64,000 nucleotides of DNA from Blasia pusilla (Eukaryota > Marchantiophyta > Marchantiopsida > Blasiales), in NCBI GenBank assembly GCA_050084515.1, contig CM114275.1:4340001-4404000 (forward strand). Direction: 5' to 3'. This document shows, in pieces, positions 11,301-23,971 of this stretch. The notes under the pieces are model-generated. The model was not told the origin of the DNA. It saw only the letters and a list, made by a program, of their open reading frames with translations, and did no database searches. Positions within the stretch are counted from its first letter, which is position 1. Every line of letters begins with the position of its first letter. The translations under genes were made by a program, and so were the position numbers.

Positions 11301-14300
11301 CTTTTGTGGAGACGGAGCCGTGCACTGAATAAGAGAGATTCATACACCGTGAGCAGAGGAGAATGAATGTCGGTCTGCTCGACATATCCTGAGATCCTCG
11401 CAAATGTGGCTTGCACTTTGGGAAAACCAGCAATGCGGATTTCGCCCTCGGTATATCCTCCAGTCTTCCTCCCAGCGAGGACGTCCATCAATGTGGTCTT
11501 ACCGGCTCCACTCACACCCACCAGAGCAGTCAGAATTCCTGGCCTGAAAGCTCCATAGATGCCCTTCAAAAGCTGAAGTTTATCCTCAGTTGCTCCCTGG
11601 TGCTTCATCTCCTGGAATGCGATAAGAAATCTTCACAATGTCAGGACCGCTCACTCGATCGTGGTGATGGAGTTACCAGGTGATCAGACATCAAAAGACG
11701 AGCAAAGCATTTCCATTCGATTGGGATGTGTTGAGGAGAAATAAGAAGTCGAGAGGCAGCATTGTGGGTAATCTACTCCTACTCCTGTTGTGAATGGAGC
11801 TTCTCGCTGACCCTCAGATACGGAAGAAGCAGGATGACTCGACGACTTTGAGAAAGCATTCGATCTTCAATAAGCATGTACTAGACAAATGTCTAAATAA
11901 GACGGTATTTGGAGGAGTGGAGGAAGATGTCATGAAGATGATGAACTTCAAATACTTCTGCGGGATTTGAAACGTACAGGCGGCATGTCGACGTAGTAAT
12001 TGATGTCGCTGAAGCAAATGGACAACGGCTCGAAGGGCAAAATCATTCCTCGCTTCGCTCCCCTGTTCCCATCGTCCGACTGAAAGGAGTCTCTTTTTAT
12101 CGAGCTTGAGATTCTGGACATCTGAACAGCTCCACCATCACCTACTTCTGGCTGAACTTGCTCACCGGTGCTTTCATTTTCTGGAATTGTGAAACTCTTT
12201 CGGCTCTGAGTATCTCCTGTACATCATGTAAGTGACAATTCTTAATGCTCTTCACATTGAGTCAAACCGAGTGCTATCTCCTGCCCCTTGGACCATTTCG
12301 GACTCTGCTGTGTATGCGCTTCCCCTTCTGAAAACTGAAACAAACTCTTTCTTTCACTGCAAGAAAATCCCAGGCATAGGACAGGAAATTACAACCGAGT
12401 CCCATGTCGGGGCGAAGCAGCCATACCATGTCCATAATTTGAAGATAACGAACGGGGCAACCTCCTAGCCATTGATGAAGTCGCTTCACCGATGACATTT
12501 CCTTGCTGTTCTGCAGGAGCTTCTTGTGACACCATCGCTCGATTTTGTTTCAAAGCTGTCATACCACAGAAATACGTTGTCACATGAATCATACAGAGAT
12601 CATACAGAGATAAAGGTTTTTTGCGTTTCCTTGCACAGCACACACACTCCTGTGAGAGCTTCTCTCGACCCAATAGTTCCGACTTACGATTGAGGTATGT
12701 GAGTGCAAGAATGAAGAGAAAGTTGAACAGCATGGCATATCCCAGTAACACTGCGACGACAATCCAATAAAAGTAGTCTTCGGTAATGAGCCCAGCTTGT
12801 TTCAGAAATTGAACTCCTAGAGTCTCGTTTGATCCGGTTCCAATCTGCTCCAGGCGAAAATATGAAATGATCAGAGGACTCATTACTGAAACGCATCAAA
12901 GCGAGGTACCAGTCCAACCGTGTTCAAGACCACCATGACATTCCCCGAAAATTGACAGTTCTGTTTGCTACAAATCCATGTAAGAGATCCTCTCAACGAC
13001 ATAGAGACTTCGTGAAACAGGAGCCCAAGAAACTGAGGCTCTCCGTGGCATCCAAGCCTTACCCATCAACTGACCCCTCACTTGAGATGGCATTTCGTCT
13101 GCTGCACACATGTCCGAAACGGCTAAAACTGCGTGGAATTTTCCTGACCGACGCTCTCCATTTGGTGCCCAGAACGTAGCCTAAATCAGTGGGAGAAGAA
13201 AGGGGGAGTTTACCGTTTTCCATTGCGGAGAGAGGAACTCTAGAATACTGACGCCGTTTGTCGCATAAGACAGAGGAGAAACCCAGTAACCCCAAATCCA
13301 CCAAGGTTTAACACGATTCCGGGGTATGAAGAATCCTCCCAACACGAAGAAACAGAGAAGAACGAAAGTTCCCACTGTATTTCCAATCACCGCATCCCGA
13401 GTAACGGAAGCAGTGAATCGGAACATTGAACCTGCCATCTGATGCATCGAGAAGAAAATCAACAACTGACGGAAAAACCTGTTCACGTCACAACAAATTG
13501 GACATGTATCAGCAGAAGTGGATATGACAGTGCATATACATGTACATCGATACTGAAACCGATTACTGTCACAGAAGATACGCATCTCGGTGCCTGTGGC
13601 TAACTACACGCAGGACCAAGAGAAGACAATTTCTTTCATCTTTTCCACGGAAACAATGAATCGAGGGTACTGCGAACGGATTTGCATCAGAAGCATCTCT
13701 TGCACTCTCAATAGGAGCTGAAGAGTTCCGATAAACCCATCACAAAGTTGCTAACTGGAAATGTGCTTCGAAATCGCTGTGATTTCTTTCTATGCAGACA
13801 TACAAACCGGCCTTGGGGGTGGACACGAGGCATTTCCATTTTTTTCAGCTGCTGCAGACAACAGACATCACATTCTAGATCAAAAACATTTGGCCTCTTC
13901 ATCCAGCAGTAAATTTCAGGAGGGTGTAGCTGAATTTTCGTGAAATGTAGCCTGAGGACGCCTTGAGTTCAATACTTGATGTTGACATCGGGGTGAGGTC
14001 CTAACCTCTAGAAGCTGTCTATATACCCATACCTACGTATGGATAATCCTTCCCAACCGTAGGACGTGACATATTCTACCAGGAGCAAATCAGATGGATT
14101 CAATGGCAAGGCACACTACCACATAGAATGGGTGGCCCACTCCGTAGAAAGATGTCACTGATGTGCCGGGCATCTGGTTGTAATTTTGGCTATGCTCCAA
14201 GGCTAATGCTTGGGGAAAACCAAGAGCTTCAAATCTTAGCCTCAAATGTGCTTTGCCAAGCACGGATGCCCTCAATCAAGAAACTTTCCCTTGAGATGTC

Positions 14301-17300
14301 TTGGCCTATTGTGCGATGAGTCGGATCTGTAGCATTGCTAACGTAATTCTCAGACTGGAACCGAAATGCTAGAATCGTCCGAGTCTCACCTGGAAGCTGC
14401 TGGAGCGAAGCCTATGGTGTAGTAGGTGATGGTGACCCACAACGTAGCTTCGTAAATGGACACCGGTATGGAGAGAATTGCCCTCGGAACAGCGAAGGCC
14501 CAGCCAGGGAGAAGTAGAAGGTCCCTTTGCTTGAAGAAGACTGGCAGTCGACCGGCAGTCATAGCTAGCTCTGCGTAACCATTGAACATGATCATGATAA
14601 CCCCAAAGAAGAGGGCCGAAGAATATTTCTGGGCGTCTGCTAGGTTTCTTCTTTTCATCTCCGTGCGGAAGAAGACGCTCATACACATGAGCGCGACAAG
14701 AGTAGCCTGCAGCCAAAACACCCAACAGATTCAAATCCACCTTCTGCAGATCCCGTTTTCTGGGATTCATTTTCTCGAGCATCACAAATCCTAGCTCTTA
14801 ACAATCATGAGACGCTCCTGTAGCCTCTCCCACCATCGCGATTGGTGTATATGCCTTTCAGCACCCTCTCTGGCAACGTGTCACTGCAAGGAAACGATGG
14901 CAAACCTTTCCCTGTTCACGTCGACGATGAACGTGGAGTGGAGTGGAATGGAATGGAACGGAATAGAGTGGAGTGGGTGAATGGTGCGAGGCTCGTCAAG
15001 CGAAGGAGAGGCCAAGAACGGAGAGAATGAAGGAAACGATTTATTGTGCGAAGGAATTCAAGAGAACTTGGAATTGCAGAACCAAAGGTATGTAGTTCTA
15101 GCGAGGAATGCAGCCTGAGCAGGTGAAGAATCGAAAGACGCTAGGTCGACATTGTCATGAACAATTAAGGCCACTCACGATGTGATGTGCAGTTTGATTT
15201 TGCGAAACATGATCATCCCAAAAACATCACCACGGTTTTCGGATTCTTCCTCTGACAGAAGCAGAGCAGGTAAGAACAGAGCCTACACGATCCCCGAGAA
15301 CTACCATGGGGATCCAAAAACTTCTGGTCGCGCAGTTTCAATCAAATGGTTCAATTCAAGTTCCTGCTCTTAACATTTCGCTTCCAGCCAGCTCGACTCA
15401 CCTGGAATATTCTGAAGACGTACACGAACGCATTTCTCTTCATCAGCAACCATTCCCTCGCGAAGTTGATTTTGAAGAGTTGCATCCGGGTCACAGAATT
15501 CCTGTCGGTAACCAATGCGGCCTTATGACTGGTACACTTATCAAAAGGAGTGGCTAGCTCCTTCTTCAGTCGGATACCTTCATGAAAATTGTTTCTAAAG
15601 ACTTCTGCGAAGTGCCTAACAGGAACGAACTCGTAAGGTTTGCGCTTATCGGCCCAGTACTGCTCTTGATCTTTGGGAGAAGTCACCTGCACGTGATCCA
15701 TAGCATCGAATGTTTGTCACTCTTGCTCGCAACACACGTCGTACTACGCTATCCAACAGCACACAAAGGTACTCTCCGCTTCAGAATGCTATTGTTTTGC
15801 TACTCTAGCTTCTGCTCGTTGATTTCTTTCGATGCGTGACCGTGGACTGTTTGACCAGCTTTAGGACCAGTGGGCCACTGGATTTGATGAGGTAGCTAAA
15901 ATGACCCCCTGTTCGAAGCTGACTTTTGGAAGCTGCACATCCCTAGGAATTCAGCGCTCATAGTTCTGGTTAGGTTGACAATCCTCACCTCCTGTAAAAA
16001 GTCAGCGACGCCCTTCCTCTCAGGACACTTAAAGCCACAAGTTTCGAAAAACTCGAGCACATGATTTCGATCTCCTTGGTATACGATCTGCCCGTCCGCG
16101 AGGAGAATGATGTCATCGAATTGAGCAAAAGTTTCAGGTGGAGGCTGCAGGAGTGACATCACAATGGTGTTGTCCAACGCATGGCAGATGTCCCGGAGGC
16201 AAGTAACGATCTGATAAGTGGTAGAACTATCTAGACCAGTGGAAATCTCGTCCATGAACAGCGTCTTCGTTGGCCCCACTATCATCTCTCCTGAAAATCG
16301 TGCAGTCATCTTAGATCGAGAGTCAAATCGTCATCAGCCTTCAAATTGAACGGGTCAAACTCTATAAATCGTATGCAGAACACGACGAGAATGGGCTGGT
16401 AACTCTCAAGTTCAACTCAAGAGCCCCGACAAATCAACGTCCCTATCGGCTTCAATTAGTCCATCCATGTTCTGGTGGCAGTAATTGGCTCACCAGGCAT
16501 TCAAACGAGAATATCAGAATCAGATTCCAGCGACTCATTTGCCGAGTTGCCGCGAAGGACAGGAAGAGCTTCAATACGCATGCACACAAAGCACCGAAAT
16601 TTTCGCTTTCCAAACTATTGTTGTCAACGGTCTGGGTTGATCAACATACCCGTGGTCACCCGTTTCTTCTGACCACCGGAGATTCCTCGGATCATTTCGT
16701 TACCGATTATGATGTCTGAGCAGATTTCCAAACTCAAGATCTGCACCCAAGTCCCATCATCAACCACCTCCGTTCGGTGCGACTCTCACAACTTACTAGC
16801 GAGGTCCACTGCTTGTCAATCGGCACCAGCATATGTCTTACAAGAATTCTCGGATCAAACTACGCAGCATCTCTTGAATGAATCCCACTGAGCATTGTGT
16901 AGAGTGAGGTTTCAGTACTGACCTTTAGCGTGTACTCGGTGACGACGCTACTGGCTAAACTTTCCATGGCAGTGGCCTGCAATCAAGCAACCCCTTCAGA
17001 GCAAGAAGCACTGGTTTGCACGTTCACCACCCTGCTGGTGGTTTAAAACACGGTGCAAGCTTCCACGATTGGACTGACTGCACACCGCTCAGGAGAACAA
17101 AAACAACCAGCTAAGGTGCGAAATCTAAGTGCATTTCGAACGATGTTGGCGATTAATTTTGCTCTATTCGACGTCCTAATGGAAGTGCTAGGGTCAGATC
17201 CGACCGTTACCTTCATGTAAAAGTCGATGTTTGGATCTGGTTTTATCCCCAACTCTTTCTCTCTCTTGACGAGTTCGGCGAGGAGGTCTGCACAGAGCAG

Positions 17301-19725
17301 TGCCGAGAAGTTGATCAGTGAGCTGTGACAAAAATTGGACATAGATCTCCCTCAGCCCACTAAACGTGATGACTGCGTGCACGGACGGAGCGTGCTGGCA
17401 ACGATCTCGATGCGAGAGCTGTCTGTCCAATGCAATTTCCGGTCTACGAGAATCAAATGTATATATCTATCACAGCGTAGTACCATATCTGCTCCCAACT
17501 CCTTGAGATTTCGCCGAATACTCGAGAGTCTCTCGAACGGTCATTTCCGGGACGTGAAAATCATGCTGACTGATGTATGCTGCCGTTTTCCGGGGCTCGA
17601 ATTCGTCCATCGAATGTCCGTTGTAAGTTATGTTTCCAGAAACCTGTCACATGTATCAATCGAGGTGCAGGATCAGCGCATACGCGGACGCCGTCATCAA
17701 ATTCTGACCATCTGTAGATCTCAAGTCTGCCGCTCCCCGAAAACCTTTAAAGGCTCCGAAATACAAGAATTTCCACGTTCCTGAGGTCATCTGCGAAATT
17801 GGACATCAGAAAAAAGCGAAAATTGCAGAAGAGAGAAGTCGTAGACGATTACTTTCAAGCTGGAATCGTCGAGCTTTCCGGCCAGAGCTCGAAGAAACGA
17901 TGTCTTCCCGGAACCAGGAGGTCCAAGGAGCAACGTCAATCTGCGCACTCATTCCAAGCCCGTTTAGAGAGACAGGTGATTTCGGCCCACTCTTGCTGTG
18001 GGTCATGAAACATTCACGACGACATACCGTTCAGATTTCCCTCTCTTGCAGAATTCACAGTTGGACATTGGAAAACGACAGGTGAAGGACGGACCTGCCA
18101 GGCTTGATAATGCCACTGACTTCGCGCAGAATGGGAATTTCGGTCTTCTTTGACAGGGAGATGCAGAAACAGTCCAAGAGTCCCTGCAATGCGATGCGAT
18201 GCGATGCGATGCGATGCAGTAAGTATCACAGTTTCTGGTCGCATGCTTCAAAATGGCTCGTCACAAACTTCAAAATGAGGGTAGGGTATGCTGCAGAGGG
18301 AGTGACGTTTCCAGCACAACAATCGAGGAATCCTCGTGGAATCGTCACCACGTACCCATACATGGGTACGTGTCCAATCTTTCCAACTGACCAAGTGAGC
18401 TTCGATTCCTCTAATCGTGAAGCCGTTTACTTACAGCAAACGTCGCCAAAAACATCACAGTCGATCGCCGACAACAACAAGAACTACACTCCGCACATCG
18501 AGACTGTGATCGAGGCCGAATACATTTGTAGCTACATATCTCTACCGAGAGGAGCTGAACCCAACAACCATGGAAGGCTTGAGCTGAAAGTTTCCAAATC
18601 ATTCATGGACTCGGACTGCGACGATGCAATGCAAATCGTGAAGGTATTCCACCTAGCTCACTCAGTCTGGTGACGCACCGACAAGCTTACCTCAACGGCA
18701 TTGACGATGGCATTGGAAAGATTTGGATTCGCTCGCCCACCAATGTGGGCGAGAGCTTCGATGGAGTAATTCTCATACCGGACCTCTACAGTCGGCAACT
18801 TTAGACCCACCCTGAGGGAGACGACAAACACTCTCAGCCCAGCAACGACCTCGCGCCTCAGATGGAGTAGAGTTCAATTTCACTGATTTGCGACAGGAGT
18901 AAACTTCCTCTCTGGTCAAAGACGCCGCACTTCGTCTACATGGTTAGGCTGCACACTCGCACATAAGGAAGAAAAAGATCGCCACAGAAACTCGCGAACC
19001 CGCGAAATGAAGGCAGAGATGCACGATGACCCGACCGACTTATGGTATGCTGAATTGGACGCGCCGAATGGGAAGTAGGAGAATTGACGACATCCAACAA
19101 TTTTGCGAAGCAATATGTGGAGGAATCCACCTAATCATCAAGACTAGAGCTCCCAAAGGACATTCTCAATCGTTAGGAACGATTTCGAAATCTGTCGCGC
19201 TAGCTAGACGAAGCCCACTATGTCGCAGACAGGGCAGAAATTGGAGCGGGAAAATGAAATTGAACGAAAGACTCCTCCAGGTACTCACGCGTCCAAACGA
19301 CTCCGCAGTCTGCGAAGGAATTTCGCGTTGTCCTCTTCGGGACTACTGATATTGAAAAGTTTGCCGATGAGGTCCTGAGCTTGTGGTCCACCTCCCCCTA
19401 GAACTCTGAGATCCACTTGCTCGCGGTCAACCTTACTTCCCTTCATTCTCTCCAAAATTGCGGTGCGCAAGCGATCGTAAGTTGGTAACTTCTCCAACGC
19501 CGCCCATTTGAGCGCTTCGTCTTCGTCAACCTCAGTTTCATGCCGGCCCGATTCCCCGAATTCGCTCTCCGGTCCCAGACCCAAGTTGCCCCATCGCGTG
19601 CCCCTGTGACTAGAGAATTCCGAGCTATTTCGTCTGCCGCTCCTGCCGATGCTCCTTCCACTCCCGACATCGATTTCGCCGGGGCCAGACAATTCTGCTG
19701 CGTCGGATGGCGTCACTGTCGCCAT
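8388..19725 (-). CDS. ABCG: Full-size PDR-type ABC transporter (ABCG subfamily), 23 exons
   Basis: Plant PDR proteins are plasma-membrane ATP-driven exporters with reverse order (NBD-TMD)x2. Their substrates vary (terpenoids, hormones, cutin precursors, xenobiotics) and cannot be told from sequence. Twenty-three exons with matching phases give 1,513 residues: 19725-19289, 18811-18691, 18183-18095, 17940-17853, 17643-17484, 17287-17211, 16976-16923, 16740-16650, 16290-15989, 15686-15402, 14706-14390, 13478-13214, 12844-12688, 12555-12427, 12180-11978, 11611-11279, 11121-10831, 10605-10522, 10411-10278, 10107-9880, 9678-9507, 9284-9030, 8657-8388. Seen: N-terminal [22 protein letters not shown]1 Walker A GPPGSGKT (~residue 221), signature ISGGQKKR (~360), Walker [12 protein letters not shown]; first TMD in exons 10-13; NBD2 Walker [10 protein letters not shown] (~957), signature LSTEQRKRL, Walker [13 protein letters not shown]; second TMD in exons 20-23; stop TGA at 8388. 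No frameshift or internal stop. Length is near the family norm of about 1,400-1,500. Confidence 0.95.
14933..14977 (+). repeat. (TGGAR)n microsatellite in ABCG intron 10
   Basis: Imperfect pentamer tract of tggag/tggaa units within the intron between exons 10 and 11 of the transporter gene. No coding or regulatory role is visible. Confidence 0.75.
18191..18210 (+). repeat. (GCGAT)4 microsatellite next to an ABCG splice acceptor
   Basis: Four perfect gcgat units lie 5-24 bp upstream (in transcript sense) of the exon 3 acceptor at 18184-18186. On the transcript strand this reads ATCGC repeats, exactly where a polypyrimidine tract would normally sit. Confidence 0.85.
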
Positions 19726-20640
19726 TCTCCCTCCGAACGGTATCGTGAATCCTCCTCGGGCTGAGATCGCCGCACCGCAGGCAGCGCTACCGATCTTTCT
19801 AGTAACCTACTAACCTACCTACATACCCACGGATTGGAGAGCAATGGCGACTGCTGCGAGGTCTCGAAATCGAGCGCCATCGGATTCCATGAGTCAACGT
19901 GCAAGAAGGCGAGTTTCAAAATTCAGCCTCTGCTACATCCCAATTCCCCGAGGCCGCTCACGTTCCGGCTCTCGTTCACTCTCCTCTTCCAGACGGGCAT
20001 TGCCCTGCTCTTCTGCGCATCGCTCTCCCAGCCGCGCCGCTGCGCGCATGGTGACTGAGCATGTCCCGCTTCCTGCCGACAGGACACTTCAATCGGCGCT
20101 GGGAAAAGAGGGCCGTACGAGAAGCGTCAATTCAGAACTGTCAAGAAATGGCCTCGCTCCTCCGGGCTACGGCGATGGAGCGAGTGACCGATTAATAGTC
20201 ACTCGCTGCATTCACAGGTCAGAAGGCGCCGGGAATCGGGGAAGCAGCGTGCGAAGCACCCTAGATACGAGTCAACTCACCTTCACGTTGTCGGGCTGAG
20301 GCCGCTGAGCCAACGAACGCAGGATCCACCGGAAGGATTTCCACATAGCTGCCGAAGCCAACCAATGAGCGGAATTACACCACCGCACTCGACCGGAGCT
20401 CACAACCTCCTCACATCTCCTCGACGGACACCCTTTCCCTTGTCCACCAGACGCCACGATATTCCCCGGGGGAATTCTCGGTCGCCCCAAAATCACGGGA
20501 TCACCGGATCCGCGAGCAACGGATGACACTGGAGTCTATCGACACAGGAAGTTAGCGACTCGATAATAATCCAATTACTGCATTTCCACGTGCCCAATTC
20601 ATAATCAATCGATCAATCCCTCCCCCAATATCGACCTCAG
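19726..20640 (-). promoter_or_regulatory. Putative 5' UTR and promoter region of the ABCG gene
   Basis: GC-rich sequence upstream of the transporter ATG. A GTGAGT donor at 20282-20277 (minus strand) follows an open stretch reaching back to 20529, and a usable acceptor (gatctcag) lies about 35 bp before the ATG. A 5' UTR intron between them is therefore plausible. The open frames here on both strands (for example 19844-20299 on plus) look like by-products of GC-rich leader sequence and match no family I know. No clear TATA box. Confidence 0.35.
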
Positions 20641-20645
20641 CATCC

Positions 20646-20679
20646 TGACGTCATCCCTGACAGTCCAGGCGTGACGTCA
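20646..20679. promoter_or_regulatory. Pair of TGACGTCA bZIP-type palindromes
   Basis: Perfect 8-bp palindromes TGACGTCA at 20646-20653 and 20672-20679, 26 bp start to start. TGACG core elements are bound by TGA-class bZIP factors in plants (salicylate, auxin and xenobiotic responses), and paired copies resemble the as-1 arrangement. They lie about 0.92 kb upstream of the ABCG start codon. PDR transporters are often stress-induced, so control of that gene is a reasonable inference. A pyrimidine-rich, leader-like stretch follows on the plus strand (20720-20920), so the pair could also serve a divergent transcript. Confidence 0.6.
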
Positions 20680-20699
20680 TGACCAGTCTGCATCTTTGT

Positions 20700-21650
20700 G
20701 GCCAGGAAAACAAAACCGCTCCTTTTTCTCTCTCTCTCCCCTGAGTCCTCTTCGTTTCTTTCCCGGAATATTCGGACCTTCATCTCCGGTGTCGCGCTAT
20801 TCGATCATCTCTGTTCATCAGGCTCTAGTAGTAGTTTCGCCGGGCCTCTCTTGTCGCTTACGTGATGCAGTCGGCTTCCACTGCACTTTCCCTGTCGTAA
20901 GGCGAGCGATGAATCGGTAACTCGCAAGTGATTGTTGCGACTTCCTTCGCCTCCGGCGATTGCGTACGAACCACGCTATCGAGCCAAGCCTACGGTTCTG
21001 TTGCCACTTTTGTTTTGTTTTTCTGATGGGTTTTCCATAATCATGCGTATTTATTTATTGATGAGGTTCGTCACTTTCTTATTTGTTTGTAGCGTTGTAC
21101 AGAGAGGGTACGCTCGATGGCGGGGACAGCTACATGACATCGGATTTCCGTATTGTCCACTTACTGCGATTGGATGGAACTTGTTTTCGTTTGCGATGGT
21201 GGACGTAACCAGAGTTCGGGGAGTTTTTTTTTAATTGTCGGATTATTACTGGTAGTATTGATATTATCTCGGATATTATTTGTACGTGCCGGTCGTAGCC
21301 CGGAAATTTGTAGCTTTCCAATTATTTTCTGGAAATTATTTTTGTGGTCGGTTAAAATCCGAAAATTCTTTTTTTCTATTCTTCTGATTTCCGGGGCTGA
21401 TTTTTTTTCTCTGACAATTTCCGACCGAACTTTGTGAAGCTGCCCAAAAACCGGATATTCCTAACTCAGCCGGAATTTTTTTTCTTCACACTCCTTATCT
21501 TCTCCACAACCCTGCAATGCTCAAGAACCTGATTCCTGATATCAAATTCTTCCCTTGAGTAGACATGCAATCTTCTAATACAATGAAAAAAATCATCCTT
21601 GGCAGGAGTTGAACCTGACAAAACTCCCACCAGTTGGGAGCCAAGGATCC
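20700..21650. other. No gene seen; CT-rich leader-like stretch and CCGG-rich segment
   Basis: Positions 20720-20900 are pyrimidine-rich with a possible gtaact donor at about 20920, as in a plus-strand 5' UTR exon, but no coding body follows. From 21230 to 21480 short CCGG/GGAAATTT-like words recur between AT tracts. A similar word-rich segment lies at 25300-25560. Confidence 0.35.
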
Positions 21651-21657
21651 TACCCCT

Positions 21658-21692
21658 CTTGAATACTTGGAGCCATGATCCAAGTATTCAAG
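21658..21692. repeat. Perfect 14-bp hairpin next to the hAT relic
   Basis: Arms cttgaatacttgga (21658-21671) and tccaagtattcaag (21679-21692) with a 7-base loop. Weaker pairing continues outward (aggatcc.. against ..gggtcct). It lies 40 bp beyond the 3' end of the transposase frame. Confidence 0.7.
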
Positions 21693-21731
21693 AAGGGTCC
21701 TACTTCCTAATACCTAAATGACCAAAGTCTT

Positions 21732-23971
21732 CTAATCTAGAGGGGTTTCAGTAACTTCAACTCCCTCATTCGGGGAGATGTATCTATCAGGATTTGCAAA
21801 CAAGTACCTAAAATGAGCAGAATTCTTCCACAATATCACAGACTCAGACAACATCTCCTCATAATCAAAGGAAGGTCCTTCTAAGGCAATCCTCAAGACA
21901 ACATCTAAATACTTTGTGGTCAAGCTATTCCGAGATTTAGTCTTGATCATGTTTTGAATGGAAAAGGATCTCTCACATATGGCAGTACTAACACATTGGA
22001 CTCTAGCTATATTTGCCAAAATCAACAAATTAGAAAACTTACATTGCAATGAGGGACTCCAACTTACCATCGCCCACAAGTCTCGGAAGTTGCGATCCTT
22101 CCACTCGGTGGTAGCCATCACTTTGAAAGATTGGAACTCTTGCTTAACAATCAAAGAATTAATGATAGCCGGTTGCAACACACCCCGTAATGGGAATTGA
22201 TTTCCAAAAAAACCATACAAATCATCTAAATCTTTACACCCCCAACTATTTAATCCCACTTGCCGAGAAGGCATGTGCAAAGGATTCATTACTCTCATAG
22301 ATCCAATCAGGTTATTATCTCGGAATCGCTTCTGTAAAGATGTACACACACTTTCAGCAAACCTTTTCTGAAAGAATAATGCAGCCTCTAAGTCCCTTCC
22401 CGTCCGATCTCGAGACATAGCAATGCTATGAAACTTGTTTCCCCTCATCTCGGATTGTAAACGACGAAGATAACCACCAAGTGGCCCAAAATCATGAAGT
22501 ATATGGTAACCTGTATCTTCAAAGAAGGTGGAGGCATTCAAGTCATGAGTTTCCATGACAAAATTTATGGTAATCCTAGCTATCTCCGAATTCACAATGC
22601 TCCCTATAGTGCTAACATCCACAAACTTAGTACAAATCTTACTCAGATTTGCAAGCATGGAAAGTATGTCAGCCAAAAAGTACAATTGATAGATCATTTG
22701 GAATGATCTCAACTTGTTAAATAAATTTGTAGCATTCCCGTCATCCTTTGAAGGGAATGTCAGTAAAGTATCTCTAAAGTATGTCAGTATTGATTCTAGA
22801 GAATCACACAAGGTGGTCACAGCTTGCCAACGAGATAACCATCTAATCTTGTGGTATCTCTTCATAACTCGTTGGGAGTCATTGAATTTTTCCTGCAACG
22901 ATGCTAGACTTGTTTTCCTCTTCGACGACCTTCTAAAGTAACCAGCAACTGCATTGAGAATCGAATCGACTTCAGAGGATATGGACTTGCAATCAGAAGC
23001 TTTTGCACCTGACAAAGCCGCCAAATTTGTTCTATGGGCTACACAATGAACTGAAAGAATATAGGGATTTACCTTCTACTTCATTTGGGAGGCCACCCCT
23101 GTCTAGCTACCTACCATTGTAGAAGCTACATCTGAACCAAATGCTACCATTTTGGAGAATTCTAACCCTCCATCTTTGATTAGTTGCAACAAACCTTCAG
23201 TAATAGCATTGGAACATTTTGATTCGCAACGAAGTAGTCCTAGAAAACAACATTCTGCCAGACCCTCTTCAATGAAGGTGGAAAACACAACCAAATGCCC
23301 TGTTACAGATATGTCAGTTGACTCATCGATCATAATGCCAAAGAAAGGAGAGGCTTGAACTCTCACAAGACTTCTTCTAAACAGAACTTGGCTAATAAAG
23401 TAACACATCTCACTGCAACTCTTCTCATCTTGATATAAGTCTCTGGTAATAGGGGCATTGATCGATAACATTAACTTACAAAGCCTCGGAAATTTCAAAA
23501 ATGGCATAGCTTCCTTTGCAAGGAAGTATGCGCACTTAAACAATGTCAACATAGCGATTTCACAAGTGCGGTTGGTGGTGGCAATGGCCTTGGCCATTGA
23601 CTTCTTACCCCCATGTGCAGCCCATGCAAGTTTGATTTGCTCGTTGGACTTGGCATGATCAGTGAAGGCTGAAACCTTACAGTTTATTGCTCCATCTCTG
23701 GCAAACACACTCTTCCCTTTCCCCTTCTTACAAACTTTACAAAAGATTCTACCAAGAGTTGAGTCCCACTCAATCCAACATCATACATCGAATACCATAC
23801 ATCCTTCCATGCTACACAAACTTTTCCAGGTACATCCGCACTGCTTCCTGACAGAGGCGGCTCATCTCTGTCATCAGATGAGCCAGAAAATGCGATAATG
23901 TCAGGCTCGTCATTGATTTGTTCCTTACCTAGGAAGGATGTCATTGTATTTTGTCTCTTGGCCGTGTGCAC
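21732..23971 (-). pseudogene. hAT-family transposase (DUF4371 / zinc-finger type), broken
   Basis: The frame shows the layout of eukaryotic hAT transposases of the DUF4371/TTF-type group. An N-terminal zinc-finger-like piece (FCKVCKKGKGKSVFARDGA) is followed by FGIMIDESTDISVTGHLVVF, LSVHCVAHRTNLAAL and a C-terminal dimerisation region with CVSTAICERSFSIQNMIKT. These enzymes cut and paste hAT transposons. The copy is inactive. There is a frameshift near 23760 between the start frame (ATG 23971) and the main frame, and two in-frame TAG codons at 23103-23105 and 23076-23078. I could not locate terminal inverted repeats or an 8-bp target duplication. A domesticated gene is unlikely given the stops. 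Confidence 0.8.

Noticed and set aside
12274-12498. Stop codon after exon 14 as the end of a half-size transporter
   Set aside because: A phase-1 donor (gtatgg at 12426) joins to 12180 and restores the full-size PDR frame through the second half.
19844-20299. 151-codon plus-strand frame opposite the ABCG 5' region
   Set aside because: Arg/Ser-rich, no recognisable domain, and lies in the GC-rich leader of the transporter. A gene cannot be supported.
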